A stretch of DNA of 64,000 bases, from positions 62,001-126,000 of the forward strand of contig NZ_BDBC01000010.1 of assembly GCF_001612785.1 (NCBI RefSeq). The letters run 5' to 3'. A model generated the notes under the pieces. It saw nothing but the letters and a program-made list of their open reading frames with translations. It had not been told where the DNA came from and did no database searches. The translations under genes and the position numbers were made by a program. Positions 1-9,365 of the stretch are shown here, one piece after another. Position 1 is the stretch's first letter. Each line of letters opens with the position of its first letter. The DNA comes from Nocardia beijingensis NBRC 16342. Lineage in GTDB: Bacteria; Actinomycetota; Actinomycetes; Mycobacteriales; Mycobacteriaceae.

Positions 1-1
1 G

Positions 2-313
2 CCGCTCACCGCGGGCTCCGCGGCCAAAGTACTGCTGGCGTGGGCCGACCCGGAGCTGCAGCGCACCATCCTGGCCGACGCGGTGTTCGGCGAACGCGCG
101 CTGGCCGAGGTGCGCAAGCGCGGGTGGGCCCAGAGCGCGGCCGAGCGCGCCGCGGGCGTGGCCAGCGTCTCGGCGCCGGTGCGCGACGCCGGAGGCACGG
201 TGATCGCGGCGGTGTCGGTGTCGGGACCGATCGATCGGATGGGCCGCAGGCCGGGCGCCCGGTGGGCGGCGGATCTGGTCGCGGCGGCCGAGGCCCTGCA
301 CAAGCGCCTGTAA
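2..313 (+). CDS. IclR-family transcriptional regulator, C-terminal end (partial)
   Basis: The reading frame is open from the window edge and stops at 311-313. The visible 103 residues include PLTAGSAAKVLLAW and VSAPVRDAGGTVIAAVSVSGP, typical of the C-terminal effector-binding domain of IclR regulators; the N-terminal HTH lies outside the window. In M. tuberculosis an IclR protein (Rv2989) sits at the same place relative to gltX and is divergent from leuCD, so this is probably its orthologue, an LtbR-type regulator of leucine genes. That role is inferred from synteny only. Confidence 0.85.
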   Translation, partial: PLTAGSAAKVLLAWADPELQRTILADAVFGERALAEVRKRGWAQSAAERAAGVASVSAPVRDAGGTVIAAVSVSGPIDRMGRRPGARWAADLVAAAEALHKRL

Positions 314-346
314 CACGTTTCAGTACGAACTCTCTAGAGTTGGCCC

Positions 347-847
347 ATGGGAGTCAACCAACGGGCACAGATCGTGATGTCCGACACCGAGATCACCGAG
401 TTCCTGCGGCGCAGCCGGATCGCGACGCTGGCAACCATCGGCCCGAAGGGCACGCCGCACCTGACCGCCATGTGGTACGCGCTGATCGACGGCGAGATCT
501 GGTTCGAGACCAAAGCGAAATCGCAAAAGGCGGTGAACTTGCGCCGCGATCCCCGGGTCACCTGCATGATCGAGGCGGGCGACACCTACGACCAGCTCAG
601 GGGCGTGTCGATCGAGGGCCGCGCCGAGATCGTCGATGACGCCGAGAAACTCTTCGCCGTCGGCGTGAGCGTGTGGGAGCGCTACACCGGCCCCTACAGC
701 GAGGAACTGCGGCCGATGGTGGAGGCCATGCTGCACAAGCGGGTCGCCGTGCGCGTGGTGCCCGAACGCACGCGCAGCTGGGACCACCGCAAACTCGGAC
801 TCCCGGCGATGCCGCTCGGCGGCACCACCGCACAGCCGCTGGACTGA
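347..847 (+). CDS. Pyridoxamine-5'-phosphate-oxidase-fold / F420-dependent oxidoreductase family protein (Rv2991-like)
   Basis: 166 aa with the split-barrel pattern of FDOR-B/PNPOx-like proteins: SRIATLATIGPKGTPHLTAMWYAL, then WFETKAKSQKAVNLRRDPRV, the usual cofactor-phosphate-binding strand and loop. Position between the IclR gene and gltX matches Rv2991, so binding of F420 or a flavin is expected from the family; the substrate cannot be read. ATG 347 is preceded at about 6 nt by TAGAGT, which suits a leaderless transcript; ATG 377 (MSDTEITEFL) is an alternative start. No operon partner. Confidence 0.85.
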   Translation: MGVNQRAQIVMSDTEITEFLRRSRIATLATIGPKGTPHLTAMWYALIDGEIWFETKAKSQKAVNLRRDPRVTCMIEAGDTYDQLRGVSIEGRAEIVDDAEKLFAVGVSVWERYTGPYSEELRPMVEAMLHKRVAVRVVPERTRSWDHRKLGLPAMPLGGTTAQPLD

Positions 848-992
848 CCGAGCGTGCCCGGGTAGCGCGACGCGCCCGAAAACCAACTGACACAACCACC
901 CGCACGGGCTAGCGTCGGGTGTTCGACAGCAATCGGCCGGGCAGCGCCGCCCGCAAGGACGCGCCGCGCGGCCGCGACGACGAGGAGCAGCG

Positions 993-1172
993 ATGGCGGA
1001 TTCTGGTAAGGCCACCGGCGCCGACGAGGTGAAGCGCAAGTTCCGGGAAGCACTGGAGCGCAAGAACCAGCAGAACGCCCGCGCGGCCGACCACCTCGAC
1101 GGACGGTCGAAGGCGTCCGCGGCGCAGTCCGCGGTCGGCCACAAGCGGGAATTCCGGCGCAAGAGCGGATAG
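993..1172 (+). CDS. DUF5302-family small protein
   Basis: A 59-aa highly charged protein. It begins MADSGKATGADEVKRKFREA and ends GHKREFRRKSG, the C-terminal signature of DUF5302 proteins, which are short, basic and of unknown function in Actinobacteria. GAGGAG lies 6 nt before the ATG, and a strong intrinsic terminator follows at 1188. It therefore looks like a complete monocistronic gene. No membrane segment or signal peptide. Predicted mostly helical and partly disordered. Confidence 0.85.
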   Translation: MADSGKATGADEVKRKFREALERKNQQNARAADHLDGRSKASAAQSAVGHKREFRRKSG

Positions 1173-1187
1173 TCCGCACAGTCGGCG

Positions 1188-1228
1188 AAGGCCCTCCAGC
1201 AAGGTCGCTGGAGGGCCTTTCTTTTGCC
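1188..1228 (+). terminator. Intrinsic terminator of the DUF5302 gene
   Basis: A perfect 13-bp stem (AAGGCCCTCCAGC at 1188-1200 with GCTGGAGGGCCTT at 1207-1219) with a 6-nt loop is followed by TTTCTTTT. It lies 15 nt after the stop codon. Confidence 0.92.
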
Positions 1229-1700
1229 GCTCCCCCGCGACCGCGTCAGTCAGGGGGCCATCTCACCTCGGCGAGCGGAACCGAGGGCGGTACGCACACC
1301 CCGCAGGGGGCCGACGCTTCCGGATCGTGGCCAGCGACACCGACTCCTCCGCACAACCCGAATGCGCCGCACCGCCGCCGTCGCAGCGGGGCCGGCCGTC
1401 GAACCCACCGCGCCCGGCGTCACCTGGCGGTGGCGCGTTCGGCCTGGGGCACACCGGAGCGGAGCCCCTGGGTGAGATACGACACACAGCAGGCAGTACA
1501 GCCGATGACCGCTAGCCGTCGAGGCGAAGGCGAACTCTCGTAGGGGGCGCCCCCATGCGGGCAACGTCCAGATCCGCACCCGACAACCGCACCGGACCAC
1601 CACCGCCAGGCGGGGCGAAGCCCTCGCCGGGGGGTCCGGGGGCGAAGCCCTCCGGGCGGGGTGTGGGGGTTGCACCCCCACAAAACACTGCGAAACGAGA
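1229..1700. repeat. Gene-free GC-rich stretch with a repeated GGGGCGAAGCCCTC unit
   Basis: No convincing gene is present; open frames here are low-complexity P/R/G-rich reading of GC-rich DNA. The unit GGGGCGAAGCCCTC occurs twice (1612-1625 and 1639-1652, 27 nt apart) and is followed by a hairpin GTGGGGGT-TGC-ACCCCCAC (1663-1681). Similar G-rich boxes downstream of genes are, from memory, dispersed in Nocardia genomes; that is not testable from one window. Confidence 0.5.
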
Positions 1701-1729
1701 AAGGCCCATGCTCCATGAGCATGGGCCTT
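1701..1729 (-). terminator. Terminator downstream of the tRNA-Glu gene
   Basis: A 13-bp perfect stem (AAGGCCCATGCTC at 1701-1713 with GAGCATGGGCCTT at 1717-1729) with a 3-nt loop starts 9 nt beyond the 3' end of tRNA-Glu. On the minus strand a short T-containing run (TCTCGTTTCG) follows. Confidence 0.75.
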
Positions 1730-1738
1730 CCACTCGTG

Positions 1739-1811
1739 TAGCCCCGACGGGATTCGAACCCGCGCTACCGCCTTGAGAGGGCGGCGTCCTAGGCCGCTAG
1801 ACGACGGGGCC
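1739..1811 (-). tRNA. tRNA-Glu (anticodon CTC)
   Basis: The minus strand folds as a 73-nt cloverleaf: acceptor GGCCCCG/CGGGGCT (first pair G-U), T8 C9, D arm with TCTAGCGGCCTAGG, anticodon stem CCGCC/GGCGG enclosing loop CTCTCAA with anticodon CTC, T arm with GGTTCGAAT, discriminator A. The 3' CCA is not encoded. Adjacent tRNA-Gln and gltX match the M. tuberculosis gluU-glnU-gltX arrangement. Confidence 0.95.
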
Positions 1812-1957
1812 AGGACTGCTTCTCGCTGTCGCGAGGAGCGCCATGGTTGATCTTTCGATCAGGAGGCTCGGCTAGCTTATCTGGCCGAGGCCCGGCGACC
1901 AAATCGCCAGGTGCTGAGTGATTTCGGCCGCGAACCGAAGTCGTACAACACTCTCCG

Positions 1958-2029
1958 CTGGGGTACCAGGACTCGAACCTAGAATGGCTGAACCAGAATC
2001 AGCTGTGTTGCCAATTACACCATACCCCA
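1958..2029 (-). tRNA. tRNA-Gln (anticodon CTG)
   Basis: A 72-nt minus-strand cloverleaf: acceptor TGGGGTA/TACCCCA, D loop TGTAATTGGCAACA, anticodon arm with loop TTCTGGT giving CTG, T arm CTAGG-TTCGAGT-CCTGG, discriminator G as usual for tRNA-Gln. CCA not encoded. In actinobacteria lacking GlnRS this tRNA is charged with Glu by GluRS and then amidated by GatCAB; gltX is next door and gatB is at 52 kb. Confidence 0.95.
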
Positions 2030-2144
2030 ATGACCAGGTCTTTCCGCCTCGCGTCTGGGTGACTCGAGACCGTGTTCCGGGCCGAGAAGAAGAGTACCAA
2101 ACGGCTACGGGTCAACTACAAATCGCCTGGTCAAAGCCATATTT

Positions 2145-3635
2145 TCAGGCTTCGGAGCCGGTCTGGGCCGCCTCCCGCCAGTCCAGCGCCGCGCGCAGCC
2201 GGTCCAAGGTGACGCCGCGACCGAGCAGTTCCAGGGACTCGTACAGCGGGGGGCTGATATGCGATCCGGTGACCGCGACCCGCACCGGGGCGAAGGCTTT
2301 GCGCGGTTTCAGCCCGAGATCATCGATCAGCGCCTTTTTCAGCGCCGTTTCGATCGCCTCGGTGGTCCACTCGGTCAGCGGTTCCACCGCGGTAATAGCG
2401 GCTTGCAATACCTCGGTCGCGTCGGGACCCAGATTCTTGGCTCCGGCGGCGGGGTCGATCGCGAACTCTTCCGCGGGCGCGAACAAGAAACGCAAGAGCT
2501 CCCAAGCGTCGGACAACACGACAATCCTGGTCTGCACGAGTTCCGCCGCCGCGGCGAACACCTTCTCATCGATTTCGGCGCCGATATGGCCCTGTCCGGT
2601 GAGATACTCCCGCAGTCGGTGGGCAAAATCACCCGGTGCCAGCAATCGGATGTGCTCAGCATTGAGCGCGTCCGCCTTCTTCTGGTCGAAACGGGCCGGA
2701 TTCGAATTCACTTTCGAAATGTCGAAGGCCGCGACCATCTCCGCCATGGAGAACACGTCACGGTCCTCGGACAGGCCCCAGCCGAGTAGCGCGAGATAAT
2801 TCAGCAAACCCTCGGGGATGAACCCGCGGTCGCGATGGGCGAACAGATTCGACTCCGGATCACGCTTGGACAACTTCTTGTTGCCCTGACCCATCACGAA
2901 CGGCAGGTGACCGAACTCGGGAGTGAAATCGGCGACCCCGATCCTGCGCAGCGCGGCGTACAGGGCGAGCTGGCGCGGGGTCGAGGAGAGCAGGTCCTCG
3001 CCGCGCAGCACGTGGGTGATCCGCATCAGCGCGTCGTCGACCGGGTTGACCAGCGTGTACAGCGGCTGGCCGTTGCCTCGGGTGAGCGCGAAGTCCGGGA
3101 CGCTGCCCGCCTTGAAGACGGTCTCCCCGCGCACCAGATCGTGCCAGGACAGGTCTTCGGCCGGCATCCGCAGCCGGACCACGGCGGGGCGGCCCTCGGC
3201 CCGGTAGGCCTCGATCTGTTCGGGGGTCAGGTCCCGATCGTAGTTGTCGTAACCGAGCTTCGGGTCGCGTCCCGCGGCGCGATGGCGGGCCTCGACTTCC
3301 TCCGGCGTGGAGAACGATTCGTATGCCTCGCCCGCCTCCAGCAAACGCCGAACAATGTCCTCGTGCAGTTCTTTCCGCTGCGACTGGCGATATGGCGCGT
3401 AAGGCCCGCCGACCTCGGGGCCCTCGTCCCAAGTGAGGCCGAGCCAGCGCAGCGCGTCGATTATCGCCAGGTAGGATTCCTCGGAATCCCGTGCGGCATC
3501 GGTGTCTTCGATTCGAAAGACGAATGTGCCACCGTGGTGGCGGGCGTAGGCCCAGTTGAACAGCGCCGTCCGGATCAGGCCGACGTGCGGTGTGCCGGTC
3601 GGTGACGGGCAGAATCGGACCCGTACTTCAGTCAT
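2145..3635 (-). CDS. gltX: Glutamyl-tRNA synthetase
   Basis: 496 aa, normal length for bacterial GluRS. It attaches Glu to tRNA-Glu and, in the non-discriminating form usual in this group, to tRNA-Gln. The class I signatures are plain: [10 protein letters not shown] (HIGH equivalent) near residue 10 and KKLSKRD (KMSKS equivalent) near residue 250, with the C-terminal anticodon-binding cage after. ATG 3635 is chosen over the further-upstream ATG 3665 because AAAGAGAG precedes it and family members begin at [14 protein letters not shown]. It lies 13 nt after the FAH-family gene, in one transcription unit, and is followed by tRNA-Gln and tRNA-Glu on the same strand. Confidence 0.97.
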   Translation of the reverse strand: MTEVRVRFCPSPTGTPHVGLIRTALFNWAYARHHGGTFVFRIEDTDAARDSEESYLAIIDALRWLGLTWDEGPEVGGPYAPYRQSQRKELHEDIVRRLLEAGEAYESFSTPEEVEARHRAAGRDPKLGYDNYDRDLTPEQIEAYRAEGRPAVVRLRMPAEDLSWHDLVRGETVFKAGSVPDFALTRGNGQPLYTLVNPVDDALMRITHVLRGEDLLSSTPRQLALYAALRRIGVADFTPEFGHLPFVMGQGNKKLSKRDPESNLFAHRDRGFIPEGLLNYLALLGWGLSEDRDVFSMAEMVAAFDISKVNSNPARFDQKKADALNAEHIRLLAPGDFAHRLREYLTGQGHIGAEIDEKVFAAAAELVQTRIVVLSDAWELLRFLFAPAEEFAIDPAAGAKNLGPDATEVLQAAITAVEPLTEWTTEAIETALKKALIDDLGLKPRKAFAPVRVAVTGSHISPPLYESLELLGRGVTLDRLRAALDWREAAQTGSEA

Positions 3636-3648
3636 GGCTCTCTTTCGA

Positions 3649-4422
3649 TCAGCGTTTGGCGGCAACGGGATTGGTGAGGGTTCCGATGCCTTCGACGGTC
3701 ACCGACACCTGCTGGCCCTCGCGCATCGGGCCGACGCCCTCGGGAGTGCCGGTGAGGATGACGTCACCGGGCAGCAGCGTCATCACGGTGGTGATCCACT
3801 CGATGAGCTTCGGAATGTCGTGCAGCAGAAGCGAAGTGCGGCTGCGCTGGCGCACTTCGCCGTCGAGCTCGGTGACGATCTCCAGATCCGAGGGATCCAA
3901 AGACGTTTCGATCCACGGGCCGAGCGGGCAGAAGGTGTCGTAGCCCTTGCCCCTGGTCCACTGGCCGTCGTGGCGCTGCTGGTCGCGGGCGGTGACGTCG
4001 TTGGCGGCGGTGTAGCCCAGCACCACGTCCAGCGCGCGGGCCGCGGGCACGTCCTTGCAGGGACGGCCGATGACGATCGCCAGCTCTCCTTCGTAGTCGA
4101 CCTGAGATGAGCTGGGCGGCAGGATGATCGGGGCGTTCGGCCCCACGATCGCGGTGTTCGGCTTGAGGAAGATCACCGGGTCCGCGGGCGCGGGACCGCC
4201 CATTTCGGCGGCGTGGGCGGCGTAGTTCTTGCCGATGCAGACCACCTTGCTGGCCAGGATCGGCGCGAGCAGCCGCACGTCGGCCAGCGGCCAGCTCCGC
4301 CCGGTGAACGTCGGTGTGCCGAACGGGTGTTCCGCGATCTCCTTGGCCACGCTGTCGCTTCCGTCGCCTTCGATGCTGACGAAGGCGACTCCATCGGGAC
4401 TGGCAACTCGACCTAGACGCAT
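3649..4422 (-). CDS. Fumarylacetoacetate hydrolase family protein (Rv2993c-like)
   Basis: 257 aa. The FAH fold is shown by [42 protein letters not shown] (metal-ligand Glu residues), [26 protein letters not shown] and [11 protein letters not shown]. Family members are metal-dependent hydrolases, isomerases or oxaloacetate decarboxylases; annotation as 2-hydroxyhepta-2,4-diene-1,7-dioate isomerase is traditional but the substrate is not certain. The N-terminal roughly 60 residues match the short extra domain found in many actinobacterial members. Its stop is 13 nt before gltX, suggesting co-transcription. Confidence 0.92.
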   Translation of the reverse strand: MRLGRVASPDGVAFVSIEGDGSDSVAKEIAEHPFGTPTFTGRSWPLADVRLLAPILASKVVCIGKNYAAHAAEMGGPAPADPVIFLKPNTAIVGPNAPIILPPSSSQVDYEGELAIVIGRPCKDVPAARALDVVLGYTAANDVTARDQQRHDGQWTRGKGYDTFCPLGPWIETSLDPSDLEIVTELDGEVRQRSRTSLLLHDIPKLIEWITTVMTLLPGDVILTGTPEGVGPMREGQQVSVTVEGIGTLTNPVAAKR

Positions 4423-4626
4423 TCCCGGAGTCTATCGACCCGCCGCCACCTGCCCGAACGCGCCCGACCGGGTGGTACGGATTCCGGCCCGATCCGGCGT
4501 CGGCGCGCCTGTGAGCAGTTCGACAGCCGCAACCGCCGAATCGAGCCGCCACCGGGTGTACCGTGAGCAGCGAAGTTCACCAAGTGGGAATGTCGTACCA
4601 AATAATGAGATTTCGAGGTGAGGCCG

Positions 4627-5808
4627 ATGGCGACCGTTACGCAGATCGACGAGGTTCGGCGCTGGTCCATGCTCGGTCTCGGCGTGTTCGCCCAGGCCTC
4701 CAGCGCGGTTTTCATCCACGGCGTTCCGTTCCTGCTGCCCGCGCTGACCGACCGCGGCATGCCGCTGGCGACGGCAGGTCTGCTGGTGGCGATGCCCACC
4801 GTCGGCCTGGTGTGCACCCTGATCGCGTGGGGCTATCTGGTCGACCGGATCGGCGAACGCAAAGTGCTGGTCGGCGGCCCGCTGCTGATGCTGGCGGCCG
4901 GGTGCGCCGCGGCGACCACGACGAACGACATAGCGCTCGGCGCGCTGCTGTTCCTCGGCGGCGTAGGCGCGGCCAGCACCAACGGCGCCAGCGGCCGGGT
5001 GATCGTCGGCTGGTTCCCGCCGCAGCGGCGCGGGCTGGCGATGGGCATCCGGCAGACCGCGCAGCCACTGGGCGTCGGCGTCGGCGCGCTGGCGATTCCG
5101 GCCGTCGCCTCCGCCCACGGCGTGCCCGCGGCCATTCTCGTTCCCGCCCTGATGGCGGGGGTGGCGGCCTTGGGTTGCCTGGCGGGCATCGTCGACCCAC
5201 CGCGTCCTGACCGGGCCGCCGCCGATCCGGCGTTGCGCGCCAATCCCTATCGCGACAACGCGACGCTGTGGCGCATCCATCTGGTCTCGGTGCTGCTCGT
5301 CGTCCCGCAGGGCACCGTGTGGACGTTCGCACTGCTGTGGTTGCACCGTGACGTCGGCTGGTCGCTGGCCGCCGCCGGTGCGCTGGTGACCGTCACGCAG
5401 ATCCTCGGCGCGCTGGGCCGCATCGGCGCGGGCGCGTGGTCGGACCGGGTCGGCAGCCGGATGGGCCCGCTGCGCACGGTGGCCGTCGCCGCCGTGCTGT
5501 CGATGGCCGCGCTGGCGCTGACCGCGTCGACCCACTGGTGGTGGGCCGCCATCCCGCTGCTGATCGCCGCGTCCGTCATCACCGTCTCCGACAACGGCTT
5601 GGCCTTCACCGCGGTCGCCGAGATCGCGGGGCCGTACTGGAGCGGCCGAGGTCTCGGCGTCCAGAACACCGGGCAGAACCTGGCCATGGCCGCGGTCCCG
5701 CCGGTGTTCGGCGCGCTGATCACCGCGAGCGGCTTCCCCGCGGCATTCCTGCTCGCCGCGGTCGCGGCGGTCGCGGCAGTGCCGCTGGTTCCCCGGGACC
5801 CGGCCTAG
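4627..5808 (+). CDS. MFS transporter (Rv2994-like)
   Basis: 393 aa with about 12 hydrophobic segments and the loop 2-3 motif GYLVDRIGERKVLVGG, the classic MFS DRxGRR-type signature. The second-half equivalent is GAWSDRVGSRMGP. It probably acts as a proton-coupled exporter; substrate unknown. ATG 4627 is preferred over GTG 4618 because AGGTGAGG lies directly before it. It is divergent from the FAH-gltX unit with about 200 bp between, and its position matches Rv2994. A perfect 13-bp hairpin follows 85 nt after the stop. Confidence 0.92.
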   Translation: MATVTQIDEVRRWSMLGLGVFAQASSAVFIHGVPFLLPALTDRGMPLATAGLLVAMPTVGLVCTLIAWGYLVDRIGERKVLVGGPLLMLAAGCAAATTTNDIALGALLFLGGVGAASTNGASGRVIVGWFPPQRRGLAMGIRQTAQPLGVGVGALAIPAVASAHGVPAAILVPALMAGVAALGCLAGIVDPPRPDRAAADPALRANPYRDNATLWRIHLVSVLLVVPQGTVWTFALLWLHRDVGWSLAAAGALVTVTQILGALGRIGAGAWSDRVGSRMGPLRTVAVAAVLSMAALALTASTHWWWAAIPLLIAASVITVSDNGLAFTAVAEIAGPYWSGRGLGVQNTGQNLAMAAVPPVFGALITASGFPAAFLLAAVAAVAAVPLVPRDPA

Positions 5809-6315
5809 GTTCGCGCATCGGCCGCTTGCCGGCCCCGAGAAAAGAGCCGCACTACTTTTCCAGGTCGGCGCGGCCGATATCAACCGCCCTGTCGCTGTGC
5901 CACCGGAACCCGGTGGCACAGCACTGGCTTACCGAACCACGCCGGAGTCGCACGGTAGGCGGCGATACCCGCCGCTCTGCTGAGCGGCGTCCCCGTTACA
6001 TTCCGGCGGAAGCTGCCGTCATGGTCCGACCGAGCCCGACCCAGCTGGGGTTTCGCGCACCGAACTATTGCCCGCCTCCGGGCAAGGCAGCGGTTCGCGC
6101 GGATCACCGGACCTAGGGGCGGGCCGAGCGGCCCCTGTCGGTCGGCGCATAGCAGGCCCCACGGGGCCGGGGCGTGCGGTATGCGGCCCTATCCGACGCG
6201 TCGGCAGTGTCCCCGATCGCCTCGGATGATCGACGAAGCCGCCCGCGAAATCGGCCCACTCCAGCGGAGTCCCGCCGGAGCCAGCACATGCAGTGCTTGT
6301 GACGCGTGAACGCGG
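5809..6315. other. Gene-free stretch with a long perfect hairpin
   Basis: About 500 bp between the MFS gene and the leuB terminator hold no convincing ORF. One element stands out: CTGTGCCACCGG at 5895-5906 and CCGGTGGCACAG at 5910-5921 form a perfect stem (13 bp including the flanking G5894-C5922) with a 3-nt loop, without a T-tract on either side. It may end MFS transcription or be a protein-binding site. Confidence 0.5.
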
Positions 6316-6352
6316 GAAGGCCCCGTTCCTCTCGGGCGGGAGCGGGACCTTC
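6316..6352 (-). terminator. Terminator of leuB
   Basis: Stem GAAGGCCCCGTTCC (6316-6329) with GGAGCGGGACCTTC (6339-6352), imperfect at two positions, ends 12 nt beyond the leuB stop on the minus strand. Confidence 0.75.
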
Positions 6353-6363
6353 CTACGCGACGG

Positions 6364-7371
6364 TCAGAGGGTGGCCGCGATGCGGTCGCCGATCTCCACG
6401 GTCGACGCGGCGCCGGAGCGCGACTCGAGATCCTTCGCGACCGCCGACTCGACGCGCGCGGCCGCCTCGGTGTCGCCGAGGTGGTTGAGCAGCAGGGCGA
6501 CCGAGAGGATCGCCGCGGTCGGGTCGGCCTTGGACTGGCCCGCGATGTCTGGGGCGCTGCCGTGCACCGGCTCGAACATGCTCGGGTTGGCGCCGGACGC
6601 GTCGATGTTGCCGCTGGCGGCCAGGCCGATGCCACCGCTCACGGCGGCGGCCAGATCGGTGATGATGTCGCCGAAGAGGTTGTCGGTGACGATCACGTCG
6701 AACCGGCCCGGATCGTTGACCATGTGGATGGTCGCCGCGTCGATGTGCTGGTAAGCCGTTGTGACATCAGGGAACTCGGCCGCGACCTCGTCCACGGTGC
6801 GCTGCCAGAGCGAGCCGGCGAAGGTGAGCACGTTGTTCTTGTGCACCAGCGTCAGGTGCTTGCGCCGGGCCTGCGCCTTGGCGAAGGCGTAGCGCACCAC
6901 GCGCTCGATGCCGAAGCGGGTGTTGGTGCTGACCTCGGTGGCCACCTCGTGCGGGGTGCCGACGCGGATCGCGCCGCCGGTGCCGGTGTAGGGGCCCTCG
7001 GTGCCCTCGCGCACGACGACGAAGTCGATGTCGGGGTTGCCCGCCAGCGGGCTGGTCACGCCGGGGAAGAGCTTGGACGGCCGCAGGTTCACGTGGTGGT
7101 CCAGCGCGAACCGGGTGCGCAGCAACAGGCCGCGTTCGAGCACACCGCTCGGCACCGACGGGTCGCCGATCGCACCGAGCAGGATCGCGTCGTGCTGCTT
7201 CAGCTCGGGCAGCACCGAGTCCGGCAGGATCTCGCCGGTCGCGTGGTAGCGGCGCGCACCGAGGTCGTACTCGGTCTTCTGGACACCGGGCACGACGGCG
7301 TCGAGCACCTTCAGCGCCTCGGCGATGACCTCGGGCCCGATCCCGTCGCCCGGGATGACAGCAAGTTTCAT
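6364..7371 (-). CDS. leuB: 3-isopropylmalate dehydrogenase
   Basis: 335 aa, full length. It oxidatively decarboxylates 3-isopropylmalate to 2-ketoisocaproate with NAD+ in leucine synthesis. Signatures: [15 protein letters not shown] at the N-terminus, substrate Arg residues in [26 protein letters not shown], the Mg-binding [20 protein letters not shown], and GLAASGNI with [13 protein letters not shown] for NAD. ATG 7371 fits the family start; the open frame further upstream to 7452 is not conserved-looking. It is monocistronic, with its own terminator, and 251 bp downstream of serA. Confidence 0.97.
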   Translation of the reverse strand: MKLAVIPGDGIGPEVIAEALKVLDAVVPGVQKTEYDLGARRYHATGEILPDSVLPELKQHDAILLGAIGDPSVPSGVLERGLLLRTRFALDHHVNLRPSKLFPGVTSPLAGNPDIDFVVVREGTEGPYTGTGGAIRVGTPHEVATEVSTNTRFGIERVVRYAFAKAQARRKHLTLVHKNNVLTFAGSLWQRTVDEVAAEFPDVTTAYQHIDAATIHMVNDPGRFDVIVTDNLFGDIITDLAAAVSGGIGLAASGNIDASGANPSMFEPVHGSAPDIAGQSKADPTAAILSVALLLNHLGDTEAAARVESAVAKDLESRSGAASTVEIGDRIAATL

Positions 7372-7624
7372 GACAAATGCTCCGTTCGATATTGCCGGTC
7401 GCGGCCGCCGCACCGTGCGGCCGGGAGGCGACCGTCGGCGTGCGCGCGACATTCCGGCCGGGTGACCGCAGCACCGTCACGCTACTCGGCGCGGCCGGAT
7501 CGCCGAGCACCGGGCGCGCGGACGACGCGGCTCCGCACGCAGGTGAAGAGACCGGCGCCGCGCACGAGTGCTTCGTGCGCGGCGCCGATTCCGCGGGGTA
7601 CCGGGACGCAACGCCCCGGATGGA

Positions 7625-9223
7625 TCAGGACAGGTCGACCTGGACGACCTTGGCAGCGCCGACGGCCTCGGCGATCGCGTCCTGCACACCGGCGGGCACT
7701 TCGCGGGCCACGCGCAGCACCACGGTGGCGCCTTCCTTGTCGACGTCCTGGGTCAGCTGCGCGGCCAGGATGTCGACCTCGGCCTCGCCGAGCTTGGTGC
7801 CGATCTTGCCCAGCGCGCCGGGACGGTCCTCGTAGTTCAGGATGGCCAGGTTGAGGCCCTCGGCGCGCATGTCGTAGTTGCGGCCGTTGATGTTGACGAT
7901 CTTCTCCACCAGCTGCGGCTCGGTCAGCGTGCCCGCCACGTTCAGGGTGCTGCCGTCGCCGAACACGGCGCGCAGGTCGACGACGCTGCGGTGGCTCGGG
8001 CTCTCCGAGGCCGTGGTGACCTCGGCGGTGATGCCCCGCTCCTTGGCCAGCGCGGGCGCGTTGACGAAGGTGACCTGGTCCTCGACCAGCGCAGAGAAGA
8101 TGCCGCGCAGCGCGGACAACTCCAGCACGCCGACCTCCTGCGCGGCCAGCTCGCCGCGCACCTGCACCTCCACGCTGACCGGCAGCTCGTTGGACAGCGC
8201 GCCGAGCAGGGCGCCCTGCTTGCGGACGATGTCCAGCCAGGGGGCGACCTCTTCGCCGACGGCGCCACCGGTGACGTTCACCGCGCCGGGCACGAACTCA
8301 CCGGCCAGCGCCAGCAGCACCGACTTGGCGACGTCGGTGCCCGCGCGGTCCTGCGCCTCGGAGGTGGAGGCGCCCAGGTGCGGGGTCACCACGACCTGCG
8401 GCAGATCGAACAGCGGGCTGTCGGTGCACGGCTCGGTCTCGAACACGTCCAGGCCCGCGGCGCGCACGTGGCCGGACTTGATGGCCTCGGCCAGGGCGGC
8501 CTCGTCGACCAGGCCGCCGCGGGCGGCGTTGACGATGATCACGCCGGGCTTGGTCTTGGCGATGGCCTCCTTGCCGATGAGGCCCTTGGTCTCCGGGGTC
8601 TTCGGCAGGTGGATCGAGATCAGGTCGGCGCGCTCGAGCAGCTCGTCCAGGCTGAGCAGCTCGATGCCCAGCTGCGCGGCACGCGCGGGCGACACGTAGG
8701 GGTCGTAGGCGACGATCTTCGTTTCGAAGGCGGCCAGGCGCGCGGCGAACAGCTGGCCGATACGGCCGAGGCCGATGACGCCGACGGTCTTGTCGAAGAT
8801 CTCGACGCCGTTGAACTTGCTGCGCTGCCAGGTGCGCTCGCGCAGGGTCGCGTCGGCGGCGGGGATCTGGCGGGCGGCCGCGAGCAGCAGGGTGACGGCG
8901 TGCTCGGCGGCGGTGTGGATGTTGGAGGTCGGGGCGTTCACGACCATGACGCCGCGCTCGGTGGCGGCGGGCACGTCGACGTTGTCCAGGCCGACGCCGG
9001 CGCGGGCGACGATCTTCAGGTTCTTCCCGGCCTCCAAGACCTCGGCGTCGACCGTGGTCGCCGACCGCACCAGCAGGGCGTCGGCCTCGGGCACCGCGGC
9101 CAGCAGGGCCGGGCGGTCCGGTCCGTCGACCCACCGGACCTCGACACCGTCACCGAGCGCGTCGACGGTCGACTGGGCGAGCTTGTCGGCGATCAGAACT
9201 ACAGGACGGCCTGCTTGGCTCAC
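7625..9223 (-). CDS. serA: D-3-phosphoglycerate dehydrogenase, ASB-ACT type
   Basis: 532 aa. It oxidises 3-phosphoglycerate, the first step of serine synthesis. Order: substrate domain; NAD-binding domain with GVIGLGRIGQLFAARL near residue 145; VNAARGGLVDEAAL and TPHLGAST around the catalytic Arg/Glu/His; then the intervening (ASB) domain found in M. tuberculosis SerA1; and a C-terminal ACT domain (YEDRPGALGKIGTKLGEAEV) for serine feedback. GTG 9223 is chosen because CAGGAG lies 8 nt upstream; the open frame further up lacks a ribosome-binding site. Divergent from a TetR gene. Confidence 0.97.
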   Translation of the reverse strand: MSQAGRPVVLIADKLAQSTVDALGDGVEVRWVDGPDRPALLAAVPEADALLVRSATTVDAEVLEAGKNLKIVARAGVGLDNVDVPAATERGVMVVNAPTSNIHTAAEHAVTLLLAAARQIPAADATLRERTWQRSKFNGVEIFDKTVGVIGLGRIGQLFAARLAAFETKIVAYDPYVSPARAAQLGIELLSLDELLERADLISIHLPKTPETKGLIGKEAIAKTKPGVIIVNAARGGLVDEAALAEAIKSGHVRAAGLDVFETEPCTDSPLFDLPQVVVTPHLGASTSEAQDRAGTDVAKSVLLALAGEFVPGAVNVTGGAVGEEVAPWLDIVRKQGALLGALSNELPVSVEVQVRGELAAQEVGVLELSALRGIFSALVEDQVTFVNAPALAKERGITAEVTTASESPSHRSVVDLRAVFGDGSTLNVAGTLTEPQLVEKIVNINGRNYDMRAEGLNLAILNYEDRPGALGKIGTKLGEAEVDILAAQLTQDVDKEGATVVLRVAREVPAGVQDAIAEAVGAAKVVQVDLS

Positions 9224-9344
9224 GTGGAGTACTCCTGGGGATGGGGTCGGCAATTACCGCCGACCAGCTTAGTGCGCGCGATTTCCGACCCGGCTACCAC
9301 CTGGTAGGCGGCCGTCGTCAGTCCCGGCGCTGGCAAAAATATGA

Positions 9345-9355
9345 AGACCGGTCTA
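9345..9355. promoter_or_regulatory. Palindromic operator upstream of the TetR gene
   Basis: AGACCGGTCT is a perfect palindrome 11 nt before the tetR ATG. With its left flank (AAAATATG, one base, AGACCGGTCTA) it matches the element at 9972. TAGACC-GGTCTA resembles the box bound by the B. subtilis LmrA/YxaF class of TetR repressors, to which this regulator looks related. Confidence 0.75.
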
Positions 9356-9365
9356 CAGTCACTAC

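Noticed and set aside
40..639. Long open frames opposite or out of frame with known genes (here and across the window)
   Set aside because: Arg/Ala/Gly-rich shadow frames of high-GC genes, without motifs; the genuine genes in other frames carry family signatures.
1327..1515. Possible 62-aa gene after the DUF5302 terminator
   Set aside because: Low-complexity Pro/Ser composition, no ribosome-binding site, and no recognisable family.
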